Assembly (NCBI GenBank): GCA_050875145.1
Contig: JBNMLH010000005.1
Span: 124,001 to 188,000 of the forward strand
Length of the DNA: 64,000 nucleotides
Source: CAG-411 sp050875145
GTDB taxonomy: Bacteria; Bacillota; Clostridia; Lachnospirales; Lachnospiraceae
Reading direction: 5' to 3'
The notes beneath the pieces are model-generated. The model was not told the DNA's origin. It was given only the letters and a program-made list of their open reading frames with translations, and did not search any database. The position numbers and the translations under genes were made by a program. Below are positions 24,674 to 32,594 of this stretch, in pieces. Numbering within the stretch: the stretch's first letter is position 1; every line of letters starts with the position of its first letter.

Positions 24674-27043
24674 ATGTCCTGGCAAAGAGGAAAAACAAAA
24701 GGAAGTATTACCGTATTTTTGTCTATGGTATTGCTTGTTATAGTGTCACTTATTGCGGCATGCTTGGAAAATGCCAGAGTACAGACAGCGTCCCTGCATA
24801 TGGAACGCTGTCTGAAAGGTGGAATGGATGCAGTCTTAGCAGAATATTATAGACCTCTATATGAGGATTATCGTTTATTCTTTATGGATAAGGGAATTGA
24901 ATCAGACGCATTGGAGTATCGAAAGATAGAAAAAACATTAATGCAATATTTGGACACAGGATTATCGACTACATATGAGAAAAATAATTTTAAGGAAAAT
25001 GGTGTAGATTTATATAAGATCGGTTTGAATTCTGTACAGGTGTCTTCTGTTGTTCGGGCAACAGATTATCAAGGAAATCTGGTAGTGGATGAAGTGTTGC
25101 AATATATGAAATATGCGGCAGCAGTTAAGGAGTTACCATCCGTTTCATCTTATACAAAACTGGTAAAAGACACGAAGGCATTTTCTGATGTCATGGAGAT
25201 AGAAAATGAGGTAGAGCAGGCATTTTCAAAATCAAGTGAATTATTAATAAAGTTAATGGGGCAGATAGAAGGTATCACTTATGGAAAAAATGGATTGGAA
25301 ATTCAATCAAATGGAAGGATCAAAGTAAGAGATTGTTTTGCAAAGAAAATATGCACAGATGTGCCTACCAAGGAGAGTGTGGGAGTTACAAATGAAAACG
25401 TATGGCAATCCTTAAAAGGGCATTATGTAAATGCATCTGCAATTTTAGTAGAAATAGATAAAATATTAAATACAATGTTAGAGAAAAGTTCAGAGAAAGC
25501 AGAAAATCAGGAAAATACAGATAACAATAAAGAAAAGACAAGTGGAAAGGAAAAGAAAAAACAGAAAGACCAGTCAGAATCAAAGGATTTTAAGAAGGAG
25601 AAAAAACAAATTATTCAAAAACAAAATACATTACAAAAGATTGTTTCTGATACAATAAAGGAAACAAAAATGTCAATTCATACAATAGAGCAGTTACAAA
25701 AGACCATTCCAGAACTTTCTTCTCAAATTTCTGGCTATGAAAAAAAGGTGGGAGAACAAAAAAATAAAATTACAAACAAGCAGTATGGCAATTTACAACA
25801 AAATGTAACAGATGTAAGGAATGATATTTCCAAAATAAAACAAGTCGTAAATATGAAAAGTCAACTTCAAAAAAATTTGGATATATTAGAGGGATTAAAT
25901 AGAGAACTCAAAAGAGAAGTAGGAAATACCAGAGAGGAGTATGAGAAGAAGAGAGAAGGAATAGCTAGCCAATTTGTAACATTAGAACAGTATAGTATAT
26001 GTTCCATGGTTTTTTCTTATGGAACCATTGGAAATAAAAATGTAAAAAATCCTGTGGACACTCTGAAAAAGTTGAAAGGTTCTGCGTTAAATTTAACAAT
26101 GCCTGAAGGAAAAAAGGTATCTAAAAAAAGTATTTCTAATCCGGATTACTATTTTAAAACATATAAGGGGAATACAACCGCAGTAGAAAATGTTAATACA
26201 GGAAATTATGTTATATCGGGTGATAAAAAAGGACTCTTTCAAACAATAGGGAAGTTTTTTGGAGAAGAAAAGAGCGTTTTAAATTTGGGAAAAGATGTTA
26301 CAAATGCAATACTATATCAGGCATATATTAGGCAATATTTTAAAAGCTTTGTTACTAAGGAGAATGTATTTGAAAAAACGCCATTAGAATACGAACAAGA
26401 ATATATACTATGCGGGCAAAAATCAGATGAAGAAAATATAATGCAGGTAGTCAATCGTCTTTTGCTGTTGCGTACTGTGACAAATTTCTCTTATTTGCTG
26501 ACAGATAGTGTAGGAATGAAAAAAGCATATGCAACTGCTACGGCACTGGTAGGATTTACTGGTTTGGAACCTCTGATTCGAGCTACGCAGGTTACTATTT
26601 TAACAGTGTGGGCATATGAAGAGAGTCTGGTGGATGTTGCTGCATTAATGCAAGGAAACAAAGTCCCTCTTTATAAGACTATAGATACTTTTATGCTTTC
26701 TTATTCGGATATCCTAAATTTTAATAAAAATACCATGCAAAAGAAAGCAAAACAACTTGGAAGGAAAAGTGTAAAAGGTTCTATGAGTTATGAGGAGTAT
26801 TTAACCCTCTTTCTATTGTTTGAAAAGCAGATACAAAAAACATATCGTACAATGGATATGATTGAGGAAAATATGAAACTTCGTCATAGTAAGATGTTTT
26901 CTTTTGAAAAATGTATTTATAGTATGAAGGTTAAGGCTGACATTCAAATACCTGCAAAATTTGCAGCTTTGTCCCTTTTGACTGATTGGGATTATGCCAG
27001 TGGTCAATGGAATTTTGAGTTGGAGCAAGAATATTCTTATTAG
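24674..27043 (+). CDS. DUF5702 (TadG-like) membrane-anchored protein
   Basis: The 789-residue product starts with KGSITVFLSMVLLVIVSLIAACLENARVQTA, a pilin-like signal/anchor typical of DUF5702 proteins in Gram-positive Tad clusters. A central Lys/Glu/Gln-rich coiled-coil (about 270-440, with many KEK and QKN stretches) is predicted. A mixed C-terminal part follows with another hydrophobic patch around residues 615-655. AGGAGGAG precedes the ATG, 12 bp after the pilin gene. It is probably a pilus tip or surface-exposed minor component. Function is inferred from context. Confidence 0.8.
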   Translation: MSWQRGKTKGSITVFLSMVLLVIVSLIAACLENARVQTASLHMERCLKGGMDAVLAEYYRPLYEDYRLFFMDKGIESDALEYRKIEKTLMQYLDTGLSTTYEKNNFKENGVDLYKIGLNSVQVSSVVRATDYQGNLVVDEVLQYMKYAAAVKELPSVSSYTKLVKDTKAFSDVMEIENEVEQAFSKSSELLIKLMGQIEGITYGKNGLEIQSNGRIKVRDCFAKKICTDVPTKESVGVTNENVWQSLKGHYVNASAILVEIDKILNTMLEKSSEKAENQENTDNNKEKTSGKEKKKQKDQSESKDFKKEKKQIIQKQNTLQKIVSDTIKETKMSIHTIEQLQKTIPELSSQISGYEKKVGEQKNKITNKQYGNLQQNVTDVRNDISKIKQVVNMKSQLQKNLDILEGLNRELKREVGNTREEYEKKREGIASQFVTLEQYSICSMVFSYGTIGNKNVKNPVDTLKKLKGSALNLTMPEGKKVSKKSISNPDYYFKTYKGNTTAVENVNTGNYVISGDKKGLFQTIGKFFGEEKSVLNLGKDVTNAILYQAYIRQYFKSFVTKENVFEKTPLEYEQEYILCGQKSDEENIMQVVNRLLLLRTVTNFSYLLTDSVGMKKAYATATALVGFTGLEPLIRATQVTILTVWAYEESLVDVAALMQGNKVPLYKTIDTFMLSYSDILNFNKNTMQKKAKQLGRKSVKGSMSYEEYLTLFLLFEKQIQKTYRTMDMIEENMKLRHSKMFSFEKCIYSMKVKADIQIPAKFAALSLLTDWDYASGQWNFELEQEYSY

Positions 27044-27122
27044 TAGTATTACTGAAGTAGCAGATTTTCGTATTACTGCATAAAACGATAGTAATTTCAT
27101 GACAGATGATAATATAAGAAAG

Positions 27123-27323
27123 TACGGACTGGTGAAAAATACTCTTTCAGGAAACGATACTGTTTAATTATTATGATTGCACAGCAGAAAGTATATTACC
27201 TCTTATAAATAAGGATAGATACAAAATAGGGGCTTGCAAGTGTAGCTATTTGTTTTTCATTTGTAATCCATTTGTGTTTGTCGAAAAATCCATACTTGAA
27301 AGAGTATTTTTCATCAGTCTGTA
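27123..27323. repeat. 201-bp element with 27-bp terminal inverted repeats inside the Tad operon
   Basis: Bases 27123-27149 and 27297-27323 are inverted copies that share GTGAAAAATACTCTTTCA with few mismatches. The interior is AT-rich with no reading frame. It occupies the 296-bp gap between the DUF5702 gene and the first TadE-like gene. The size and ends suggest a MITE-like element or a long mRNA stem. Confidence 0.65.
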
Positions 27324-27339
27324 AAAGCAGGAGGAAAAG

Positions 27340-28173
27340 TTGAAAAAACAGAGTGAAAAAGGATCTATAACGGTGGAGGCATCGTTGATCATGCCGGTAT
27401 TTTTGAGTGTAATTTTATTCTTTCTATATTTCTTTCAAATTATGCTTATACAGGAGAGAGTAAGTATAGGGCTTTGGGAAACTGCAAAAGAAATTTCAAA
27501 ATATGGTTATATCTATAATGCTTATGGAATGGAGGAAATGAAATCTGATTATTATAAGTCCATGACTAGAAAATTGCTTGGTGGTTTTCTGACAGGAGAA
27601 AAAATGAAAACATATATACCAGACGTTTTGTTAGAGCAGTCGTGTATAAAGGGAAAAAGTCGGGGGATAACTTACTTAACTGAAGTAGGAAATGTGGATA
27701 AAGAGGTGAATTTAAAGGCTTCCTATGATGTACAATTGCCGTTGTATCGGTTTGTATTACCTTCTATGCATTATGTGCAGCAGGTAAAGACCAGACTTTT
27801 TGTGGGAACAAACGAGATTGGTTTAAAAGGGGGCGAAAATGATGCGGATGATTGTAGCGTTTATATAACCAAAACGGGAATGAATAATAAAATTTATCAT
27901 ATGGTAATTACCTGTAGTCATTTAGATTTAAAAATTTTAACTACAACGATTCAACAGGTTACATCTATGCGAAATCAATATGGAGGAAAGTACAAACCTT
28001 GCGAAAAATGTGTAAAAAATACTGTTATTACAGAGGGGAAAGCAATCTATGTGACAACAGATGGAAATCGGTATCATATTCAATTAAGTTGTTCTGGACT
28101 TACAAGGAATGTATCGGAAGTCAAATTATCGACATTGTCTGGTTATCGACCATGTAGTCGTTGTGGAAAGTAA
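27340..28173 (+). CDS. TadE-like pseudopilin with a Cys-rich C-terminus
   Basis: The 277-residue product starts at a TTG with AGGAGGAAAAG upstream. The N-terminus KGSITVEASLIMPVFLSVILFF is a TadE-type prepilin-like signal with Glu at +5. The C-terminal third holds two similar Cys pairs, YKPCEKC (about residue 222) and YRPCSRC (about 270), each after a His/Ile-rich strand. They look like a duplicated metal-binding or disulfide motif. It is likely a minor pilus component. Confidence 0.78.
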   Translation: MKKQSEKGSITVEASLIMPVFLSVILFFLYFFQIMLIQERVSIGLWETAKEISKYGYIYNAYGMEEMKSDYYKSMTRKLLGGFLTGEKMKTYIPDVLLEQSCIKGKSRGITYLTEVGNVDKEVNLKASYDVQLPLYRFVLPSMHYVQQVKTRLFVGTNEIGLKGGENDADDCSVYITKTGMNNKIYHMVITCSHLDLKILTTTIQQVTSMRNQYGGKYKPCEKCVKNTVITEGKAIYVTTDGNRYHIQLSCSGLTRNVSEVKLSTLSGYRPCSRCGK

Positions 28174-28193
28174 AAGGAAGGTAAGAGGTATCG

Positions 28194-28790
28194 ATGAAGA
28201 AACAGAAATTAGAACAGGGTAGTATGACAGTGGAGGCCGTTTTTGTATTTCCTATTATAATTTTTGTGTTAATAGCAATTATATATATGAGCCATTATAT
28301 GGCAGATAAGTGCAAAGGGCAATCGATTATTAATTTATATGCACAGGAACAGGCACTATGTTTAAAAGGACAATATCCGTTGGGGACAAATCAGGATTAT
28401 ACGAAAATTCTAGAAAAGGGTATCTATTTCTATTTGTCCTCTCTAATAAAAGAAGAAACGGAGTTAAACAAACAGGTAAGAAAGCAATTATCAGATGCAT
28501 TATTAATGGGAGAGGTGAGTAGTGTTGCAGCAAAAGTATCATATAATTCTGTAGTTATTACTGCGAAAATAAAACTTACTATTGGAATTAGCAGAGTAAA
28601 AGAATTTTTTACAGGGACCCCATTAGAATATATCATTGATATAAAAATACCTGTTCATAGCCCGGAAGAATTTGTTCGTGCATATACTGCTTTAGCTGGT
28701 ACGATGGACGAGGAAAAGGGAGAAAAAAGTATAAAAAACAAATTGATAGAGATAAAAGGAAAAAGTAAAAACAGCCATGAAAAAGATTGA
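28194..28790 (+). CDS. Second TadE-like pseudopilin
   Basis: The 198-residue product begins QGSMTVEAVFVFPIIIFVLIAIIYM, the same pilin-like anchor as the preceding protein. A soluble domain rich in beta-branched residues follows, with a Lys-rich tail (KSIKNKLIEIKGKSK). GGAAGGTAAGAGG lies upstream of the ATG. It is tightly packed between the other TadE-like gene (20 bp) and the FHA gene (12 bp), so all three belong to the pilus transcript. Confidence 0.78.
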   Translation: MKKQKLEQGSMTVEAVFVFPIIIFVLIAIIYMSHYMADKCKGQSIINLYAQEQALCLKGQYPLGTNQDYTKILEKGIYFYLSSLIKEETELNKQVRKQLSDALLMGEVSSVAAKVSYNSVVITAKIKLTIGISRVKEFFTGTPLEYIIDIKIPVHSPEEFVRAYTALAGTMDEEKGEKSIKNKLIEIKGKSKNSHEKD

Positions 28791-28802
28791 AAGGAGTAGA
28801 AA

Positions 28803-30302
28803 ATGTTAGAGGCGGAGGTAGTACATGACATTAAAAAGAATTATCTTGTAATTCAGGGAACAGAAGAAAAACAATATATGATACAAATGCTGGATGGAAA
28901 TAGTGTAAAGGGTTTGCTGGAATTAGATGTTCGCATATTGGATAATAAGCGTCAATATTATTATGACATTACGGGAAAAGAAACTTTGGTGCAGAAATCA
29001 TTAAAAGCAAAGTGGAGAAAAGGGGATGTGATTCAGGTTGTATCAAATATATTGGATGCACTTGGGAGAGCCAGAGAGTATTTGCTTTGGCCAGATCATT
29101 TTGTATTGAAGCCAGAATATATTTATCGACAGATGGAAACGGGAGAAGTATTCCTTTGCTATACATGGAGTTATGAGCAGAATATAAATGAGCAGTTGAC
29201 AGAATTGTTTTCCTATTTTTTAGAGCAGGTAGATTATGCGGATAGGGAAGCAGTGGAGCTTGTGTATAGGCTTTATGATATCAGCAGGGAGGAAAACTGT
29301 ACGTTACAGCGTTTATGGAGTGGATTTTCTATGGATAGAAAAGAAATTCAGCAAAAACCAAAAGAGAATCAGAGGCAGTATGCAGAATATCCTGTCGTTG
29401 ATAAAGAGGATAAGGGAGGTCAGTATGGAGAAAAAGATGGAAAAGTGTCAATGGAGGCTAAAAGAAAAGAATATGGACCTTTGACAAATAAGAAAAATAT
29501 ACGGAGAGACAAAGATAAGGCATTAACGGGAATACAAAAAATTAAGAAAACGAAAAGCGTGCCAAAAGAAAACAAAGACCATAAAGAGAATAAGCATTCT
29601 GTGAAAATATCTGTAGAAAAAATAGTGGTAGCGGTAGTATTACAGATTGCAATTTTGTTAGTGTTGTCTGTAGGAGCAAAATATGGAATGTTTTGGCAGT
29701 ATGGGCAATTGTCTTATACAAAGATGGGGGGATGCTTATTAATATGCGGGATATTAGATTGGTATATTTTGTCTAAGGTCTTTAGGGAGGAGGAAGAGAG
29801 AGACCCTGTTTGGCATGAAGAAGAACAGGAAATAAAACGGGAAATAAAACAAGAATGGGAAATACAAAAGCCAAAAGAAATAAAAAAAGTTTCTGCAACA
29901 AATTTTTATTCCTATGAAAAAACGGCTATTACAGATTCAGAAAAAACAATTGTACAGCCTGCGCCTTTGTTTAGTAGAAAAAATGAGATGCAAAGACCGC
30001 AGTGTTATTTAGTGCCTGAAAATGAGGAGCAAATTAAAATTGAAGTGGCAGAATTTCCATTTTTTATTGGGAGGTTTCAAAAAGATACTGATCAATTGAA
30101 AGAACAAGTGAATATAAGTCGTATGCATTGTAAATTAGAAAAACAAAATGGACGTTTTTTTCTGTCTGATCTACATTCGACCAACGGAACTTATATAAAT
30201 CAAAAAAGACTAGAAGGAGAAGGAAAAGAAGAAGTAAAAGAAGGGGATGTGATTTCACTTGCAGATATACAGTATCGGTTTACATTGCCAGCACATATAT
30301 AA
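28803..30302 (+). CDS. DUF6382 and FHA-domain membrane protein
   Basis: The 499-residue product has an N-terminal DUF6382-like domain (about 1-180), a long charged linker rich in Lys/Glu (about 190-275), two membrane helices (about 280-300 and 310-325), another charged linker, and a C-terminal FHA domain (about 420-497). The FHA domain has the phosphothreonine-binding core residues visible (FIGR, SRMHCKL, STNGTYIN). FHA domains read Thr phosphorylation. A Hanks-type kinase gene lies at 51725, but a link is only possible, not shown. It is the last gene of the Tad cluster. Confidence 0.8.
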   Translation: MLEAEVVHDIKKNYLVIQGTEEKQYMIQMLDGNSVKGLLELDVRILDNKRQYYYDITGKETLVQKSLKAKWRKGDVIQVVSNILDALGRAREYLLWPDHFVLKPEYIYRQMETGEVFLCYTWSYEQNINEQLTELFSYFLEQVDYADREAVELVYRLYDISREENCTLQRLWSGFSMDRKEIQQKPKENQRQYAEYPVVDKEDKGGQYGEKDGKVSMEAKRKEYGPLTNKKNIRRDKDKALTGIQKIKKTKSVPKENKDHKENKHSVKISVEKIVVAVVLQIAILLVLSVGAKYGMFWQYGQLSYTKMGGCLLICGILDWYILSKVFREEEERDPVWHEEEQEIKREIKQEWEIQKPKEIKKVSATNFYSYEKTAITDSEKTIVQPAPLFSRKNEMQRPQCYLVPENEEQIKIEVAEFPFFIGRFQKDTDQLKEQVNISRMHCKLEKQNGRFFLSDLHSTNGTYINQKRLEGEGKEEVKEGDVISLADIQYRFTLPAHI

Positions 30303-30347
30303 AGGAATATAAAAGGCAAAATTCGTTAGACGACTCGTTTCTCTACC

Positions 30348-30376
30348 TTGTATCTCCTACTTAATCTTGTTATAAT
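30348..30376 (+). promoter_or_regulatory. Promoter of the rhomboid gene
   Basis: TTGTAT and a perfect TATAAT are separated by 17 bp. Transcription would begin near 30383, downstream of the first ATG of the frame (30380). This favours the TTG start at 30419 for the gene. Confidence 0.65.
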
Positions 30377-30418
30377 AAAATGAAAAAGAATTTTTATGAG
30401 AAGGAAAGGAAATACAAA

Positions 30419-31468
30419 TTGTCTATGCAAATGGAACAGATTACAAAGCACATGGTACATTCAGGCTTTACACGAGCAGTGGTCAATGGAAGTCATGTAG
30501 AAGTTTTATTGCAGGTGCAGGCGAGAGATGCATATGCAGTAGTTATGGTGGACTGTGATTGCTTTGAAAATATGACGGTAGAAGATTACGAAAATTTGCA
30601 AAGAGGTGTTCGGAGTTCTTTGTATCAGTATGATTTTCAACAGGTTCGCATGTTAAATGTTCTTTGTACCAAAGACCCAAAGCGGGTAAAGAATTTGGTG
30701 GAAGCATTTGGAGAACATTGGGTTATTGATATGAGTGAAAATCGTTTGTTAATTTATGAGAATCAGATTGCATCCTTTTTAAATACGAAAGAAGTGATAG
30801 AAGAAGTTTTATTGTACGGAGATGAAGTTGTAATTGAGCAGGTGGAAAAGAGAGCTAACTTTTTTTCGATACTGAAAGATAATTATTGCACATATTCCTT
30901 GGTTCTTATCAATTGTCTTGTGTTTTTAGTATTATCCATTATAGGAGATACAGAGAATGTAATGTTTATGGAAAAGCATGGAGCTTTAGTAATTTCACAG
31001 GTGGGGCATGGTCTATGGGAGACACAGATGATAACCAGTATGTTTATGCATTTTGGAGTCTCTCATTTGTTAAATAATATGTTTATGCTTCTTGTCATGG
31101 GCTCTTATCTGGAAAAGAGAATGGAAAAATGGAAGTATATGACCATATATCTGGGTGCAGGACTGATTGGAAATATTGTGTCGCTGTATTATTATATTGG
31201 AACTGGAAATGTGGATGTGGTATGCGCTGGAGCATCTGGTGCGATTTTTGGTTTAACAGGAGCCTTACTGTGGGTAATTATCTGTAACCATGGAAGAATA
31301 GAGGATATCTCCTGGTTTCAGATTGCATTTCTTATTTTGTTAAATATTTATGTGGGAATGGCAGATTCTACGGTAGGAAATGCAGCACATATTGGTGGTC
31401 TTATAGGAGGATTTTTATTGGCAGTAGTGCTTTACAGAGGAATAGACAAGGAGGATAGAGCGTCATGA
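30419..31468 (+). CDS. Rhomboid-family intramembrane serine protease
   Basis: The product is 349 residues from a TTG at 30419, which has AAGGAAAGGAAA upstream and a promoter at 30348-30376; the ATG at 30380 would lie before the expected transcription start. A cytoplasmic N-terminal domain (about 1-150) precedes a six-helix rhomboid core. Catalytic Ser is in GASGAIFG and His in AAHIGGLIGG, with the conserved MFMHFGVSHLLNNM loop-helix. Rhomboids cleave membrane-anchored substrates. The neighbouring pilins and adhesins are possible but unproven substrates. It overlaps the next gene by ATGA. Confidence 0.88.
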   Translation: MSMQMEQITKHMVHSGFTRAVVNGSHVEVLLQVQARDAYAVVMVDCDCFENMTVEDYENLQRGVRSSLYQYDFQQVRMLNVLCTKDPKRVKNLVEAFGEHWVIDMSENRLLIYENQIASFLNTKEVIEEVLLYGDEVVIEQVEKRANFFSILKDNYCTYSLVLINCLVFLVLSIIGDTENVMFMEKHGALVISQVGHGLWETQMITSMFMHFGVSHLLNNMFMLLVMGSYLEKRMEKWKYMTIYLGAGLIGNIVSLYYYIGTGNVDVVCAGASGAIFGLTGALLWVIICNHGRIEDISWFQIAFLILLNIYVGMADSTVGNAAHIGGLIGGFLLAVVLYRGIDKEDRAS

Positions 31469-32481
31469 GAATTAATATTTATTATGGCGGAAGAGGCTTA
31501 ATTGAAGATCCCACTATTTATGTGATGGATAAATTAACGGAGGTATTGGAAGAGTTACGTGTGGAAGTTGTTCGCTACAATTTATATGAGGATAAAAAGG
31601 GAATTAATATGTTGCCGAATACTATAAAAGAGGCAGATGGTGTAATTTTAGCCACTACGGTTGAATGGTTTGGTATTGGTGGTTTAATGCAGCAATTTCT
31701 GGATGCTTGTTGGTTATATGGTGATAAAGGTAAATTAAATGGGATGCGTATGCTTCCGGTTGTACTTTCTTCCACTTGTGGGGAACGGGATGCACAGTAT
31801 ACTCTGGTAAAAGCATGGGAGCTTCTTGGAGGAGCACCTTGTGAAGGCATCTGTGCTTATGTAAAAAATCATGTGGAGTTTGAAACAAATGCGGGATATG
31901 CTTTTTTAATTGAAAAGAAAGCAGAAGAAGTATACCGCCTAATTAGTCATAAACAACAGAATTTCCCGACTAGCATCAATGTAGTGACGGAGACGGTGCT
32001 ACAGGGAAATGCGTTGGAATTAACACCGCAGGAGAGTGAGCAGTTGTCTATTTATGTGTCTGACGATAGTTATGTAAAAAAACAAAAAGAGGACATACAA
32101 GAACTGGCACAGATGTTTAAGGGAATGTTAGGAGAAGAAACAGAAAAAGAGGAAAATGTGGCAAAAGAGGATGAAGTTGTAGAGACTCGTATTCCTGCAT
32201 TTAGAAGTCATTTTCATGGACAAATGGGACTGAAGGCTACCTATTGTTTTAACATTGAAGAGGAAGATGTTCATCTTCTGTTAGAAGTAAAAGGTGAAAA
32301 GCTTACTTGCACTTATGTAGATTCTGATGAAGCGGAGGTGTCTGTAAAGATTACAACAGAAGTGTTACAGAATATTTTAGATGGTGAAATGACATTGCAA
32401 CGTGCGTTTATGTCTGGAGCAGTGACTGCCAAAGGAGATTTTAAGGTGTTACGAAATTTTGACTTGTTGTTTCAATTTTAA
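31465..32481 (+). CDS. Flavodoxin-like NAD(P)H oxidoreductase domain fused to an SCP2 sterol-carrier domain
   Basis: The product is 338 residues. Residues 1 to about 175 are a flavodoxin-like NADPH-dependent FMN reductase-type fold (INIYYGGRG, TTVEWFGIGGLMQQFLDACW, LSSTCGER). After an acidic linker (about 215-240), residues 245-338 are an SCP2-like lipid-binding domain (LLLEVKGEKLTCTYV, ILDGEMTLQRAFMSGAVTAKGDF). AAGGAGG precedes the ATG, which overlaps the rhomboid stop, so the two are coupled. A lipid-linked or hydrophobic redox substrate is a reasonable guess. Confidence 0.8.
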   Translation: MRINIYYGGRGLIEDPTIYVMDKLTEVLEELRVEVVRYNLYEDKKGINMLPNTIKEADGVILATTVEWFGIGGLMQQFLDACWLYGDKGKLNGMRMLPVVLSSTCGERDAQYTLVKAWELLGGAPCEGICAYVKNHVEFETNAGYAFLIEKKAEEVYRLISHKQQNFPTSINVVTETVLQGNALELTPQESEQLSIYVSDDSYVKKQKEDIQELAQMFKGMLGEETEKEENVAKEDEVVETRIPAFRSHFHGQMGLKATYCFNIEEEDVHLLLEVKGEKLTCTYVDSDEAEVSVKITTEVLQNILDGEMTLQRAFMSGAVTAKGDFKVLRNFDLLFQF

Positions 32482-32539
32482 AGAATTTTTTTAACATTGT
32501 GCTTATTAGAGGATAGTTCCTTATCCGTTTCATTAATTA

Positions 32540-32580
32540 TAATAGGCGTGTTGCTACTGCAACACGCCTATTATTGTATT
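32540..32580. terminator. Terminator between convergent genes
   Basis: A perfect 15-bp stem (32540-32554 with 32559-32573) has a 4-nt loop. It lies between the SCP2-fusion stop and the stop of the minus-strand starch-binding gene. The T-tracts on either side are weak. Confidence 0.7.
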
Positions 32581-32594
32581 CTGAAAATTTCAAA

